DNA of 13,255 nt. Source: an uncultured Collinsella sp. GTDB taxonomy: Bacteria; Actinomycetota; Coriobacteriia; Coriobacteriales; Coriobacteriaceae. Under the pieces are notes generated by a model. That model ran no database searches and was not told the DNA's origin. It saw nothing but the letters and a program-made list of their open reading frames with translations. Numbering within the stretch: the first letter of the stretch is position 1; each line of letters begins with the position of its first letter. Position numbers and translations under genes: made by a program. Positions 1-7,296 of the stretch are shown here, piece by piece. The stretch lies in the NCBI GenBank assembly GCA_902494465.1, contig CABUTH010000038.1, positions 1 through 13,255 of the forward strand, read 5' to 3'.

Positions 1-33
1 GCAGTGTTTATTCGGCTATTTACTTTATTTATT

Positions 34-68
34 GCGGGCTTCCCTGGGGACTGGCTCGCCCGCTTTTT
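34..68 (+). terminator. Possible terminator of a + strand gene left of the window
   Basis: A GCGGGC arm (34-39) can pair with GCCCGC (58-63), and five T follow at 64-68. The T run is on the + strand, so it would end a transcript entering from the left and converging on the adhesin gene. On the - strand the hairpin is followed by an A/T mix without a T run, so it is a poor terminator for the adhesin. The 18-base loop is long, which lowers confidence. Confidence 0.4.
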
Positions 69-75
69 CATCGCG

Positions 76-3000
76 CTAGCGCTTCTTTGGGGTCGACCTA
101 AGGCGAGCGAACCATAGGGCTGCGGCACCCGAGGTCAGGAGCGCGGTGATGCAAGCGGCGATGGGAACTGATCCTGTTGCCGGTAGGTCCTGCAGTAGGG
201 TACAGCGTTGAATGACACGGTCCTCGTCATGTGACTCAAGTTTATCGCCGCCGCCGTTGCGGCAAAGATCGACGCGTGCGCTGTTGGTGAGTGCGGTTTG
301 GGGCGTATAAGCCGACGTCGCCTGCATGTGCACGATTGCGCCCCGAGCGTCTGTGCCAAGGATTGCTTTGGCATCGTCAAGATCGTCGTGCTCATCTTTG
401 AGATCATCGCGGTTCCAAGAATCCGCATCGCTTCGAGTCGTAAAGTCGGCGGCTACCGCACCGTATTCAATTCGAATGCCCGTTACGACGGTATTGGATG
501 CAAGGTCGAGTTCTTTCGCCTCGAGTGTGGTGGATTCCGTGGTCGAGATATCCGCCTTCCAGAGGTGCCAACCGTCGTAATCGACGAGGCGGCAATCCTC
601 ACCCAGACTTTCCCTTACTTCGTCGGACTCAAGCCAAGGATTTTCGTGTCCATCGTCAAGTGTCGCGTTCGCCGGTTCATCGACGTCTGTCGAGTCCAAC
701 GGCGTCGTGCGATACCACACGTTGCACAGACCGTTGAGGTCGCCGATGGCGACGGGGGTTTCGATTGAGATGAATCTCGCCGTGCCGTCTTTGGCGCACT
801 CAAGATCATCGGTAATCGTAAACTCATCAACCCAAGTAGCGGAATCGTGTCGAGCATCGATGGTATAGGAGAAAAGCCCATCACTATTGGTTTGCGTCGT
901 GGCGCGGTTTTTACCATCGCCGTTAGCCAACAGGCCCTTTTCGATAGGTTGGACAAGTTCCTGACGCTTGTCGACCTGCCCCTTGATCTCGATGGGCGCA
1001 TCCTTCATCGCGACGGATTGGACTTCTCCCGTATCTTTTATTTCAAACGTTATCTCCTCGGCAAGGTCATAGGTCCGCGGAGACATCATTTCGCGCAACG
1101 AGTAGGTGCCGGGTGCAAGATGTTCGACGCGGTGTGGCTTGTCGGATGAGGTCCAGGAGTCTATTTCGGTTTTATCGGGACCATATAAGGTGAGCTGTGC
1201 GCCTTCCACTTCCTGCTCGCCGCTTGCATCGACCTTGGAGATATCTACCTTGGTGTAATCGTCGGATACGTTAAGCCGTGCTTCTACAACGGGTGTTTTC
1301 TGGTCGGCATAAGTAAGGTCGACAATATGGGATGTCCGATCGAGTAAGAAGCCTGCCGGCGCTTGAGTCTCGACAACCTCGTAGCGTGCGGTGCCAGATC
1401 CCAGCTGGAGGTCGTCCGCGCGTGCTTCTCCAGTTTCATCCGTCGTGACGGCAGCGACAGTCTCACCGTCGAGCGCGGCAATGCTACCGTCGGGGCGCAT
1501 GATATCACCCGAGGCACGGATCTCAAAGACGGCGCCCGCGAGGCTGCTGCCGTCTACGGCATCGGTTTTAACGATCCTGATGTTTCCGGTCGCGGCGTGG
1601 TCATAATACGAGGCGATTACAACGGGCGTTAGGTTCATGTCGGCGGGTATGTTTACCTCGATCTCTTCGCCGACAAGATAGGGCTCTTTGGCCGAGGCTT
1701 CGCGTACATAATAGGTGCCCGGCACGAGCGATTCTGGCAGTGTGACGGTCCCGGTCGCGTCAGTCGTAAAGGTGTCCATTACGTTATGTGCTGGATACCA
1801 GCAAGTTTGTGAGACAGGTTCGTGATTGCTGTCGAGGAGTTGGAAGGTGAATCCGGCTAGTGGAACAGAAGCGCCTGTTTGGGCATCGCGTTTTACAATC
1901 TGGAGATGCGTCGACAGAGCGTGGTTGTCCACGATATATTGAAGCTCGGCGCCGTTGGAAATCTGATTGGCCCCGACGGTCCATTCCCCTGCACGTTTAA
2001 AACCCTCGGGGACGGTTTCCGGAACCTCGCGAATCGTGTAGCCGGCACGGTCGTATGGGACGGCTCCGTGGACACCGGCGGGTCGCTTGCCTGTGCCGAA
2101 CCATGCTTCGGGCTGATCTTTGGTGGAGGCAAAGCCATAGATGTTTGTGGTCAATGTGCCAACAACCTGCTGAGAGCTGTTGCTGACAACTTCAAAGACA
2201 ACACCACCCGCCGGCTGCTCCAGGCCGGATTGGTCGCTATTGCCGTAATCCTTGAATTTGGAAATCTCAAGGTCAAACGCAATGGGGATATCGGAAATGC
2301 GAGATTCGATCTCGACTACGCCTGAATCGCCGAGCTGGTCGGCTCCAACGGTATAGGTCCAGCTGTCGTTGGATGGCAGGTAGCCCTCGGGGGCTTTTGA
2401 TTCGTAGATGGTAAAGGTTCCTAAGGGGACATCGACGAGGGTAGCCCGACCGCTTTCGTCAGTCGTGAGAATTTGCGCCCATCCAGGGGTTGATTGCGAC
2501 ACACACGTGAACTCTGCTCCTGCGAGTGAAGATCCCACCTGGGGGCCGGCATTCGTCGCGGCATCGAGTTTTACGATACGCAGGTTGATGGTGCCGGGCT
2601 GTTCATCAATGGCGACCCGCCCGCCGTCATTCCCCGTGGTAAAGGCAATACGATCGCGACGGGGGACATAGCCGGCCGGCGCCTTCGTTTCAACTAGGTA
2701 GTATGCCGTGTTGGGCAGAAGTGTTGCCTGCGCTCGACCGTTGCTGTCCATCTGGACGGTGCCGACACGCGCGCCGCTGGTGCTCTCAAAAACATCGAAT
2801 GTTGCCCCGTCAAACTGATAAGTATTGTTTCCGCTGGTAATGGCAGCGTTTGCAGACTGCTTTTGGAAGGAAACAGAGACCGCCGGCAGTACATAGAGCA
2901 TGTCCTGACGTTTGCTGCCGCCCGATACGGCTCCTAGATAGCGCCGCGCGCGGTGCGGAGCGGCTTTGATGCTTCCTGATTTTGCGCTGTCGTGGAGCCA

Positions 3001-3507
3001 CCGCGCCGCCGCCACGACTTCATTGTCAGTGATAAAGTGCCCACTCTTGGTTTTGCCCTGAGCGGTCGTGTAAGAGTAGGTACCGTCGACATGGGTAGTG
3101 CCGTTGAGCATCCATACGGCAAGCTGGGTTGCGGCGCGGGCACGATCGGGTGAAAGATGGTAACCGCCAAACGACGTGGCGGTAGGATATCCGTGACAAA
3201 CGATTGCCGCGAACTCGTCGTCGAGCCACACCCAGCCTTGATCAAAGTTGAGCCATGGGCCGCCCGGCTTGGTGGGGCCGGGGCGCTCCTGGTTCATGCA
3301 GTAGGCAATCGAGGCGTCTTGAGCTTCATACTTGCCGATGAGGAAGGGCCCACAATCATCGCTAATAGTGCGGAAGCCGAGCTGGTCGTAGCCATCGACG
3401 GCAAATGCGGCTCCCGGTGTCAGGCAGCCGAAAAGCAGGAAGAGGAGCAGGAGCAGCGGACCTGTTGCGATTGCGCTGTGGACAGAGTGCGTGGGTGCGT
3501 TGGACAT
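76..3507 (-). CDS. LPXTG-anchored surface adhesin with thioester (TQXA) head and CnaB/SpaA-type repeats
   Basis: A 1143-residue secreted, wall-anchored protein, probably a host- or matrix-binding adhesin. Seen in order: signal peptide 1-36 with an AFA|V cleavage site; a thioester domain about 37-205 with Cys70 (in AYCMNQ) and Gln128 (in ATQLAVW), the pair that forms the Cys-Gln thioester in TQXA proteins; then six CnaB/SpaA-like domains. Each domain has the lysine near its start and the glutamate near its end expected for an internal Lys-Asn/Asp isopeptide bond: K216/E273, K313/E369, K417/E494, K539/E603, K647/E713, K758/E806. A stalk of unknown fold covers about 838-1080. The sorting signal is LPATG at 1108-1112, a hydrophobic helix and the tail RSTPKKR. 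An AAGGAG ribosome site (complement of 3513-3518) fixes the start. No sortase gene is in the window and no clean promoter was found upstream. The family role is established knowledge; the ligand is unknown. Confidence 0.93.
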   Translation of the reverse strand: MSNAPTHSVHSAIATGPLLLLLFLLFGCLTPGAAFAVDGYDQLGFRTISDDCGPFLIGKYEAQDASIAYCMNQERPGPTKPGGPWLNFDQGWVWLDDEFAAIVCHGYPTATSFGGYHLSPDRARAATQLAVWMLNGTTHVDGTYSYTTAQGKTKSGHFITDNEVVAAARWLHDSAKSGSIKAAPHRARRYLGAVSGGSKRQDMLYVLPAVSVSFQKQSANAAITSGNNTYQFDGATFDVFESTSGARVGTVQMDSNGRAQATLLPNTAYYLVETKAPAGYVPRRDRIAFTTGNDGGRVAIDEQPGTINLRIVKLDAATNAGPQVGSSLAGAEFTCVSQSTPGWAQILTTDESGRATLVDVPLGTFTIYESKAPEGYLPSNDSWTYTVGADQLGDSGVVEIESRISDIPIAFDLEISKFKDYGNSDQSGLEQPAGGVVFEVVSNSSQQVVGTLTTNIYGFASTKDQPEAWFGTGKRPAGVHGAVPYDRAGYTIREVPETVPEGFKRAGEWTVGANQISNGAELQYIVDNHALSTHLQIVKRDAQTGASVPLAGFTFQLLDSNHEPVSQTCWYPAHNVMDTFTTDATGTVTLPESLVPGTYYVREASAKEPYLVGEEIEVNIPADMNLTPVVIASYYDHAATGNIRIVKTDAVDGSSLAGAVFEIRASGDIMRPDGSIAALDGETVAAVTTDETGEARADDLQLGSGTARYEVVETQAPAGFLLDRTSHIVDLTYADQKTPVVEARLNVSDDYTKVDISKVDASGEQEVEGAQLTLYGPDKTEIDSWTSSDKPHRVEHLAPGTYSLREMMSPRTYDLAEEITFEIKDTGEVQSVAMKDAPIEIKGQVDKRQELVQPIEKGLLANGDGKNRATTQTNSDGLFSYTIDARHDSATWVDEFTITDDLECAKDGTARFISIETPVAIGDLNGLCNVWYRTTPLDSTDVDEPANATLDDGHENPWLESDEVRESLGEDCRLVDYDGWHLWKADISTTESTTLEAKELDLASNTVVTGIRIEYGAVAADFTTRSDADSWNRDDLKDEHDDLDDAKAILGTDARGAIVHMQATSAYTPQTALTNSARVDLCRNGGGDKLESHDEDRVIQRCTLLQDLPATGSVPIAACITALLTSGAAALWFARLRSTPKKR

Positions 3508-3761
3508 GGCTGCTCCTTATCCCTCGTGCGCCGCATGGGGAGGTTGCGACGCGTAGGATGAGGCTACCCCCGAGGTTCATGCGGGTAAGTACCGGAGCCT
3601 GACCAAAAGCTTGCCCGATTTCTGACAAATCGAGCTCAAATACAACAATCAGATAAAAGTGCAGGTAGAAGATGGTAAGAAAAGAAAGACAAAGGTCCTC
3701 ATCTCCACAATTGGCGCGGTTTTCAAATGATTCTCCACAGCTAAAACAAGCATCGACACCC
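3508..3761. other. AT-rich intergenic stretch between adhesin and tRNA-Gly
   Basis: No convincing gene. It must hold the upstream region of the leftward adhesin gene. The only structured signal is an inverted repeat at 3616-3632 (CGATTT, five bases, AAATCG), about 110 bases before the adhesin start, which could be an operator or an mRNA leader hairpin. No -35/-10 pair on the - strand is good enough to call. Confidence 0.5.
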
Positions 3762-3791
3762 TTGTATCGAACAAGACAACCGCGTTATACT
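3762..3791 (+). promoter_or_regulatory. Promoter of tRNA-Gly
   Basis: A -35 TTGTAT (3762-3767) and -10 TATACT (3786-3791) are separated by 18 bases. The predicted start falls a few bases before the mature tRNA 5' end at 3806, as expected for a tRNA promoter. Confidence 0.7.
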
Positions 3792-3805
3792 ATCCCCCCA
3801 CATAT

Positions 3806-3880
3806 GCGGGCATCGCCAAGTGGTAAGGCATCAGCTTCCCAAGCTGACACTCGCGGGTTCGAGTCCCGTTGCCCGCTCCA
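3806..3880 (+). tRNA. tRNA-Gly (anticodon CCC)
   Basis: A complete cloverleaf of 75 bases including encoded CCA. Acceptor GCGGGCA pairs with TGCCCGC; D-stem GCC/GGC; anticodon stem TCAGC/GCTGA around loop TTCCCAA, giving anticodon CCC; T-arm GCGGG-TTCGAGT-CCCGT. It reads GGG codons. Its 3' end is copied twice downstream (4055-4072 and 4075-4091), and its T-arm is copied in inverted orientation at 3936-3950. Reading frames antisense to it give the well-known spurious tRNA-shadow proteins and should not be annotated. Confidence 0.96.
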
Positions 3881-3891
3881 GTTAAGAGCAC

Positions 3892-3924
3892 AAGCACGGC
3901 ACCATCACGGTGCCGTGCTTTTTT
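3892..3924 (+). terminator. Rho-independent terminator after tRNA-Gly
   Basis: A perfect 12-bp stem (3892-3903 with 3909-3920), a five-base loop ATCAC, and a T run at 3919-3924. It sits 11 bases after the tRNA CCA end. It lies between the real tRNA 3' end and its downstream copies, so it may belong to the inserted element rather than to the original tRNA gene. Confidence 0.93.
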
Positions 3925-3930
3925 CAATAA

Positions 3931-4072
3931 AGTGCCGGGACTCGAACCCGACAGGGTGCGAGCGTTAAGCAGACGCGAAGCGTTTGTAGCGAGCAGGCGA
4001 AGGCGCCGACAGGCGCCTGAAGCCGGTGCGGATTTGCGAAGCAAATACGCGGACGTCCCGTTGCCCGCTCCA
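3931..4072 (+). repeat. tRNA-associated structured element A (inverted T-arm, three hairpins, copied tRNA 3' end)
   Basis: Non-coding. It opens with CGGGACTCGAACCCG (3936-3950), the exact 15-base reverse complement of the T-arm of the adjacent tRNA-Gly (3854-3868). Three hairpins follow: ACGC-GAA-GCGT (3973-3983), GGCGCC-GACA-GGCGCC (4002-4017) and ATTTGC-GAA-GCAAAT (4032-4046). It closes with an exact 18-base copy (4055-4072) of the tRNA-Gly 3' end (3863-3880). Element B behind tRNA-Lys has the same order of parts and shares words, including CGAACCCGA, one base, AGGG, one base, GCG, and later ACGCG and AGCGTTTG. The repeat family is my inference from these two copies; I recognise no named family. 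Confidence 0.7.
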
Positions 4073-4093
4073 ATTCCCGTTGCCCGCTCCAAT
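4056..4093 (+). repeat. Tandem 19-base copies of the tRNA-Gly 3' end
   Basis: The unit TCCCGTTGCCCGCTCCAAT occurs twice in a row (4056-4074, 4075-4093). Its first 17 bases equal the last 17 bases of the tRNA-Gly gene including CCA. Together with the real tRNA end there are three copies. Such directly repeated tRNA 3' ends are typical footprints of site-specific integration (att sites). Confidence 0.85.
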
Positions 4094-4143
4094 TCCAAAA
4101 TGTTAGGTTAATGCCTGCTGCCCATACTTGCACCTGCGCACGG

Positions 4144-4149
4144 TACAAT
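4144..4149 (+). promoter_or_regulatory. Likely -10 element of purB
   Basis: TACAAT lies 44 bases before the purB start codon. No good -35 is seen at 16-18 bases upstream (CCCATA at 17), so this is a partial promoter call. TTGCAC at 4128 is too close to serve. Confidence 0.4.
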
Positions 4150-4193
4150 GGATGGGTTACGACCAACGTGCCAATAACCAAAAAGGAGCCGCT

Positions 4194-5540
4194 ATGATCG
4201 ATCGCTATACCCGCCCGGAGATGGGACACATCTTCTCCCTCGAGAACAAGTACGCCATTTGGCAGGAGATCGAGGTTCTGGCCTGCGAGGCCCAGGCGGA
4301 GCTCGGCAAGATCGGTATTTCCAAAGACGAGGCCCAGTGGATCCGCGACCATGCCAACTTTGAGAAGGCGAAGGTCGATGAGATCGAGGAAGTCACGCGC
4401 CACGACGTCATTGCCTTCCTGACCAACATGAAGGAATACATCGATGCCGATGTTCCCGAGGGCGACCCCAAGCCCAGCCGCTGGGTTCACTATGGCATGA
4501 CCAGCTCGGATCTGGGCGACACGGCCCTGTGCTACCAGCTCACCCAGGCCTGCGACCTGATCATCGAGGACGTCAAGAAGCTCGGCGAGATTTGCAAGCG
4601 TCGCGCCTTTGAGGAGCGCAACACGCTCTGTGCCGGCCGCACTCATGGCATCCACGCCGAGCCGATGACCTTTGGCATGAAGTTTGGCTCTTGGGCCTGG
4701 GAGCTCAAGCGCGATCTGGATCGTCTTGAGGACGCCCGCAAGAATGTTGCCTTTGGTGCCATCTCGGGCGCTGTCGGCACGTACAGCTCCATCGAGCCGT
4801 TCGTCGAGGAGTATGTCTGCGAGCACCTGGGCCTGGTTCACGACCCGCTGTCCACGCAGGTTATCAGCCGCGACCATCACGCCTATCTCGCCGGCGTTCT
4901 CGCCACCACCGCAGCCACCTGCGAGCGCATCGCTACCGAGGTCCGCAATCTGCAGAAGACTGATACGCTCGAGGCCGAGGAGCCGTTCCGTAAGGGCCAA
5001 AAGGGCAGCTCAGCCATGCCGCACAAGCGCAACCCCATCACCATGGAGAAAGTCTGCGGTCTGTCGCGCGTCGTGAAGTCCAACGCCCAGGTTGCCTTCG
5101 ATAACGTCGCCCTGTGGCACGAGCGTGACATTTCGCACTCCTCTGCCGAGCGCGTCGCTCAGGCCGATAGCTTCATCGCCCTCGACCACATGTTCCAGTG
5201 CCTCATCCGCGTTATCGACGGCCTGCAGCTGTACCCTGCCCGCATGATGGCCAACCTCAATAAGACCCGCGGCCTCATCTTCTCCTCCAAGGTGCTGCTC
5301 GCCCTCGTCGACACGGGCATCACCCGCGAGGACGCGTACGCCATTGTGCAGGAGAACGCCATGGCAACTTGGCACGAGGTACAGGATTGTGTCTCCGGCC
5401 CCACCTTTAAGGAGCGTCTCGAGGCCGACCCGCGCTGCACCGTCAGTCAGGAGAAGCTCGACGAGATCTTTGATCCGTGGGACTTCCTCACCCGTATCGA
5501 CACGGTCTTTGATCGTCTGGAGCAGCTGAGCTTCGAGTAG
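4194..5540 (+). CDS. purB: Adenylosuccinate lyase
   Basis: A 448-residue cytosolic enzyme of the fumarase/aspartase superfamily. It catalyses two fumarate-releasing steps of purine synthesis: SAICAR to AICAR and adenylosuccinate to AMP. Seen: the fumarate lyase signature GSSAMPHKRNP at 271-281 carrying the catalytic serine on the mobile loop, the RTHGIHAEP motif with His151/His154 (family acid residue), and HYGMTSSDLGDT at 99-110 in the substrate pocket. Length is normal for the family. The ATG at 4194 is chosen because AAGGAG (4183-4188) lies five bases before it; an in-frame ATG 66 bases earlier has no ribosome site and adds an atypical N-terminus. It stands alone between the tRNA-Gly element and a downstream stem-loop, so it is probably monocistronic. 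Confidence 0.97.
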   Translation: MIDRYTRPEMGHIFSLENKYAIWQEIEVLACEAQAELGKIGISKDEAQWIRDHANFEKAKVDEIEEVTRHDVIAFLTNMKEYIDADVPEGDPKPSRWVHYGMTSSDLGDTALCYQLTQACDLIIEDVKKLGEICKRRAFEERNTLCAGRTHGIHAEPMTFGMKFGSWAWELKRDLDRLEDARKNVAFGAISGAVGTYSSIEPFVEEYVCEHLGLVHDPLSTQVISRDHHAYLAGVLATTAATCERIATEVRNLQKTDTLEAEEPFRKGQKGSSAMPHKRNPITMEKVCGLSRVVKSNAQVAFDNVALWHERDISHSSAERVAQADSFIALDHMFQCLIRVIDGLQLYPARMMANLNKTRGLIFSSKVLLALVDTGITREDAYAIVQENAMATWHEVQDCVSGPTFKERLEADPRCTVSQEKLDEIFDPWDFLTRIDTVFDRLEQLSFE

Positions 5541-5566
5541 GTTCGGGCATAACGTTAGCTTTTTAG

Positions 5567-5604
5567 GGCGCTTTGCTGGTAATGTGTGTTGCCGGCAAAG
5601 CGCC
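5567..5604 (+). terminator. Stem-loop after purB, possible terminator
   Basis: GGCGCTTTGC (5567-5576) pairs perfectly with GCAAAGCGCC (5595-5604), and three more pairs extend the stem inward (one a G-T wobble). It is strong and well placed after the purB stop, but no T run follows, so it could also be a 3'-end stabiliser. Confidence 0.5.
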
Positions 5605-5607
5605 TCG

Positions 5608-5636
5608 TTGCATTTAGGGAAAGACGGGGATAATAG
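5608..5636 (+). promoter_or_regulatory. Possible promoter of the TSCPD/lipoprotein unit
   Basis: TTGCAT (5608-5613) and TAATAG (5631-5636) are 17 bases apart, about 30 bases before the start codon at 5669. The -10 match is weak; GATAAT two bases earlier is the alternative. Confidence 0.4.
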
Positions 5637-5668
5637 TCGTCTCGAATAACATTCTGAGAGGGGATCGC

Positions 5669-5932
5669 ATGATTTCGTTTGATTACAAGCCTCAGGGCGT
5701 GTGTGCTCGCAATATTCACCTTGACCTTTCCGATGACGGCAACAAGGTGGTGGGCGTTGAGTTTACCGGCGGCTGCGACGGCAATCTCAAGGCTATCTCC
5801 AAGCTGGTCGAGGGCGCTCCCGCCGATCGCGTAATCGAGGTTCTCGCCGGTAATACCTGCGGTATGAAAAAGACCTCCTGCGCCGACCAGCTTACGCGCG
5901 CTATCGAGGTCGCTCGCGCCGAGATCGCCTAA
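5669..5932 (+). CDS. Small TSCPD-domain protein (TIGR03905-like)
   Basis: An 87-residue protein of a widespread, poorly characterised bacterial family related to the cysteine-rich TSCPD segment found at the C-terminus of some ribonucleotide reductases. Seen: four cysteines at 12, 36, 64 and 71, arranged as GVCAR, GGCDGN, NTCGM and TSCADQL; the last is the family motif. The spacing suggests metal binding, but this is inference. No signal peptide or membrane segment is present, so it is likely cytosolic. The start follows a GAGAGGGG ribosome site at 5656-5663. Its TAA stop shares one base with the ATG of the next gene, implying co-transcription and translational coupling with an exported lipoprotein. 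Confidence 0.85.
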   Translation: MISFDYKPQGVCARNIHLDLSDDGNKVVGVEFTGGCDGNLKAISKLVEGAPADRVIEVLAGNTCGMKKTSCADQLTRAIEVARAEIA

Positions 5933-7143
5933 TGGGTATCGCCGATCACATCAAGAACGGAATATCGCGTCGCGGCTTTGTACTCGGTGGGGCTGCCGCG
6001 GGCGCTGCCACGGTGCTTGCCGGATGCTCGAAAAAAACGGGTACCAGCGATGATGCCGCCGGCGAGCCGCAGGTTATCAAGGACGATTCCAAAATCATCT
6101 CGATTACGGATGAGTATGAGGCTGTCGACATCGATCTTGAGCCGGCGTCATCGTGGACGCTGCCTCTGGGTACGCTGCTGTACTACTGCGACGGCGATTA
6201 CGCCGCGGCGATGATGGCGCCCGCATCGGCACTGCACGCCAACACACTCGGCGTGCTCAACCTGGGCGATGGCTCGCTTACCACATTAATCGAGGATCCT
6301 ATCGAGGGCACGGGGTACGCATTCTACGATGTCCGTGCCGGCGACGGCGTATTCGCGTGGGTTGAGATGAACTTTGCCAATTCATCGTGGAAGCTCTACG
6401 CTCAAAATCTGTCGGGCGCTTCGCTCTCTGGCGACGTGGTTGAGCTCGATCGAGGTGGCAAGGACTATGATCCGCCCCTGTTCACGGCGTTCGGGTCATC
6501 AGTCATCTGGTATAAAATGCCTTCGGCAGGCGGCAATAAAACGAGTAGTGATTCGTTTTGCTATCGTCGCTCGCTTGATGAATCCAAGGCCGAGGTAATT
6601 TGGAAATCGACGGGCCGCTTTGCATCGGCCCCGCGCGCGAGCGACGGCATTTTGACCATCTCGCCGCGTGTCCGCAACGACGAGGGCGTCTACTACGGCA
6701 TAACGGCAATCGATCTGACCGACGGCAACAACACCAAACGTGCCCAGCTAGTTCTTCCCTCGTCAGTCTCGCCTTTCGAGGCCGTATATATGGGCGATAC
6801 CTTCGTGTTTTCTATCGAGGCGACCTATAGTGGCGTGGGCAGCCTGGGCAACATGGGCACGTATATCGGTAATGAGGGAGGGCCGTATCTCTTCCTGTCC
6901 CGCGAGCCGCTTGCATGTGCGGCTGGCAAGAAGAATAAATACCTTGTTAAGGTACAGGCGTCGCATTTCCTGATCGACACCTCTGCCAAGACCTATGGCT
7001 CGCTGCTGTCGCCCGACCGCGCTTTGGAGTATGGCGATTATCCAGCTACGGCGGGAAAGTCGGACTCATTCCTTACGTACGCCACGGTGCGCAACAGCCA
7101 GGGTATACCAGAGACGGTCACTGCACGCCTATTCTCTCTTTAA
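5932..7143 (+). CDS. Tat-exported lipoprotein of unknown function
   Basis: 403 residues. The N-terminus has a twin-arginine motif SRRGFVL (12-18), a hydrophobic stretch and a lipobox LAGC with Cys32, so it is expected to be exported folded through Tat, lipidated and held on the outer face of the membrane. The mature part is rich in short aromatic and glycine-containing beta-strand-like segments (for example around 110-180 and 240-300), suggestive of a beta-propeller or similar all-beta fold; that is inference. No catalytic motif is recognised. The ATG overlaps the stop of the preceding gene by one base and has no strong ribosome site of its own, so translation probably depends on re-initiation. 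I cannot name a substrate. Confidence 0.85.
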   Translation: MGIADHIKNGISRRGFVLGGAAAGAATVLAGCSKKTGTSDDAAGEPQVIKDDSKIISITDEYEAVDIDLEPASSWTLPLGTLLYYCDGDYAAAMMAPASALHANTLGVLNLGDGSLTTLIEDPIEGTGYAFYDVRAGDGVFAWVEMNFANSSWKLYAQNLSGASLSGDVVELDRGGKDYDPPLFTAFGSSVIWYKMPSAGGNKTSSDSFCYRRSLDESKAEVIWKSTGRFASAPRASDGILTISPRVRNDEGVYYGITAIDLTDGNNTKRAQLVLPSSVSPFEAVYMGDTFVFSIEATYSGVGSLGNMGTYIGNEGGPYLFLSREPLACAAGKKNKYLVKVQASHFLIDTSAKTYGSLLSPDRALEYGDYPATAGKSDSFLTYATVRNSQGIPETVTARLFSL

Positions 7144-7202
7144 GCTTAGAGGGGTTAAAAAGGCGCCAACAGGGGAATAAACGCGTTGTAATTGTGAGTA
7201 CC

Positions 7203-7241
7203 GCCCGCCGAGCTGCCGCGTCATAGCGGCATCCGGCGGGC
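7203..7241 (+). terminator. Strong stem-loop between lipoprotein and response regulator
   Basis: GCCCGCCG (7203-7210) pairs with CGGCGGGC (7234-7241), and after a small internal loop TGCCGC (7214-7219) pairs with GCGGCA (7226-7231). There is no T run after it, so it may be a GC-type terminator or an mRNA end structure. Confidence 0.5.
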
Positions 7242-7296
7242 TCAGGTGCGTTAAAATGGGCTTGTTCTTAGCTAATTGAGACAGGGGGGCCGTGTT

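Noticed and set aside
298..768. 156-residue + strand frame inside the adhesin gene
   Set aside because: Antisense to the adhesin stalk, no ribosome site, no domain.
3421..3507. Lipoprotein reading of the adhesin signal peptide (LFGC at residues 25-28)
   Set aside because: The hydrophobic core continues to a better AFA|V signal peptidase I site, and an LPXTG anchor is present at the other end.
3924..4072. A second, degenerate tRNA gene behind each tRNA
   Set aside because: The T-arm segment is inverted relative to the copied 3' end and no D-arm or anticodon arm can be folded, so no cloverleaf is possible.
3931..4096. CRISPR-like array from repeated 17-19 base units
   Set aside because: Only two adjacent copies without spacers, and the unit is the tRNA 3' end.
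3790..4098. Open frames antisense to tRNA-Gly and its element (102 residues, and a 358-residue frame reaching into purB)
   Set aside because: They run through a tRNA, a terminator and hairpins and contain the typical translated-tRNA strings seen in spurious database entries; no ribosome site.
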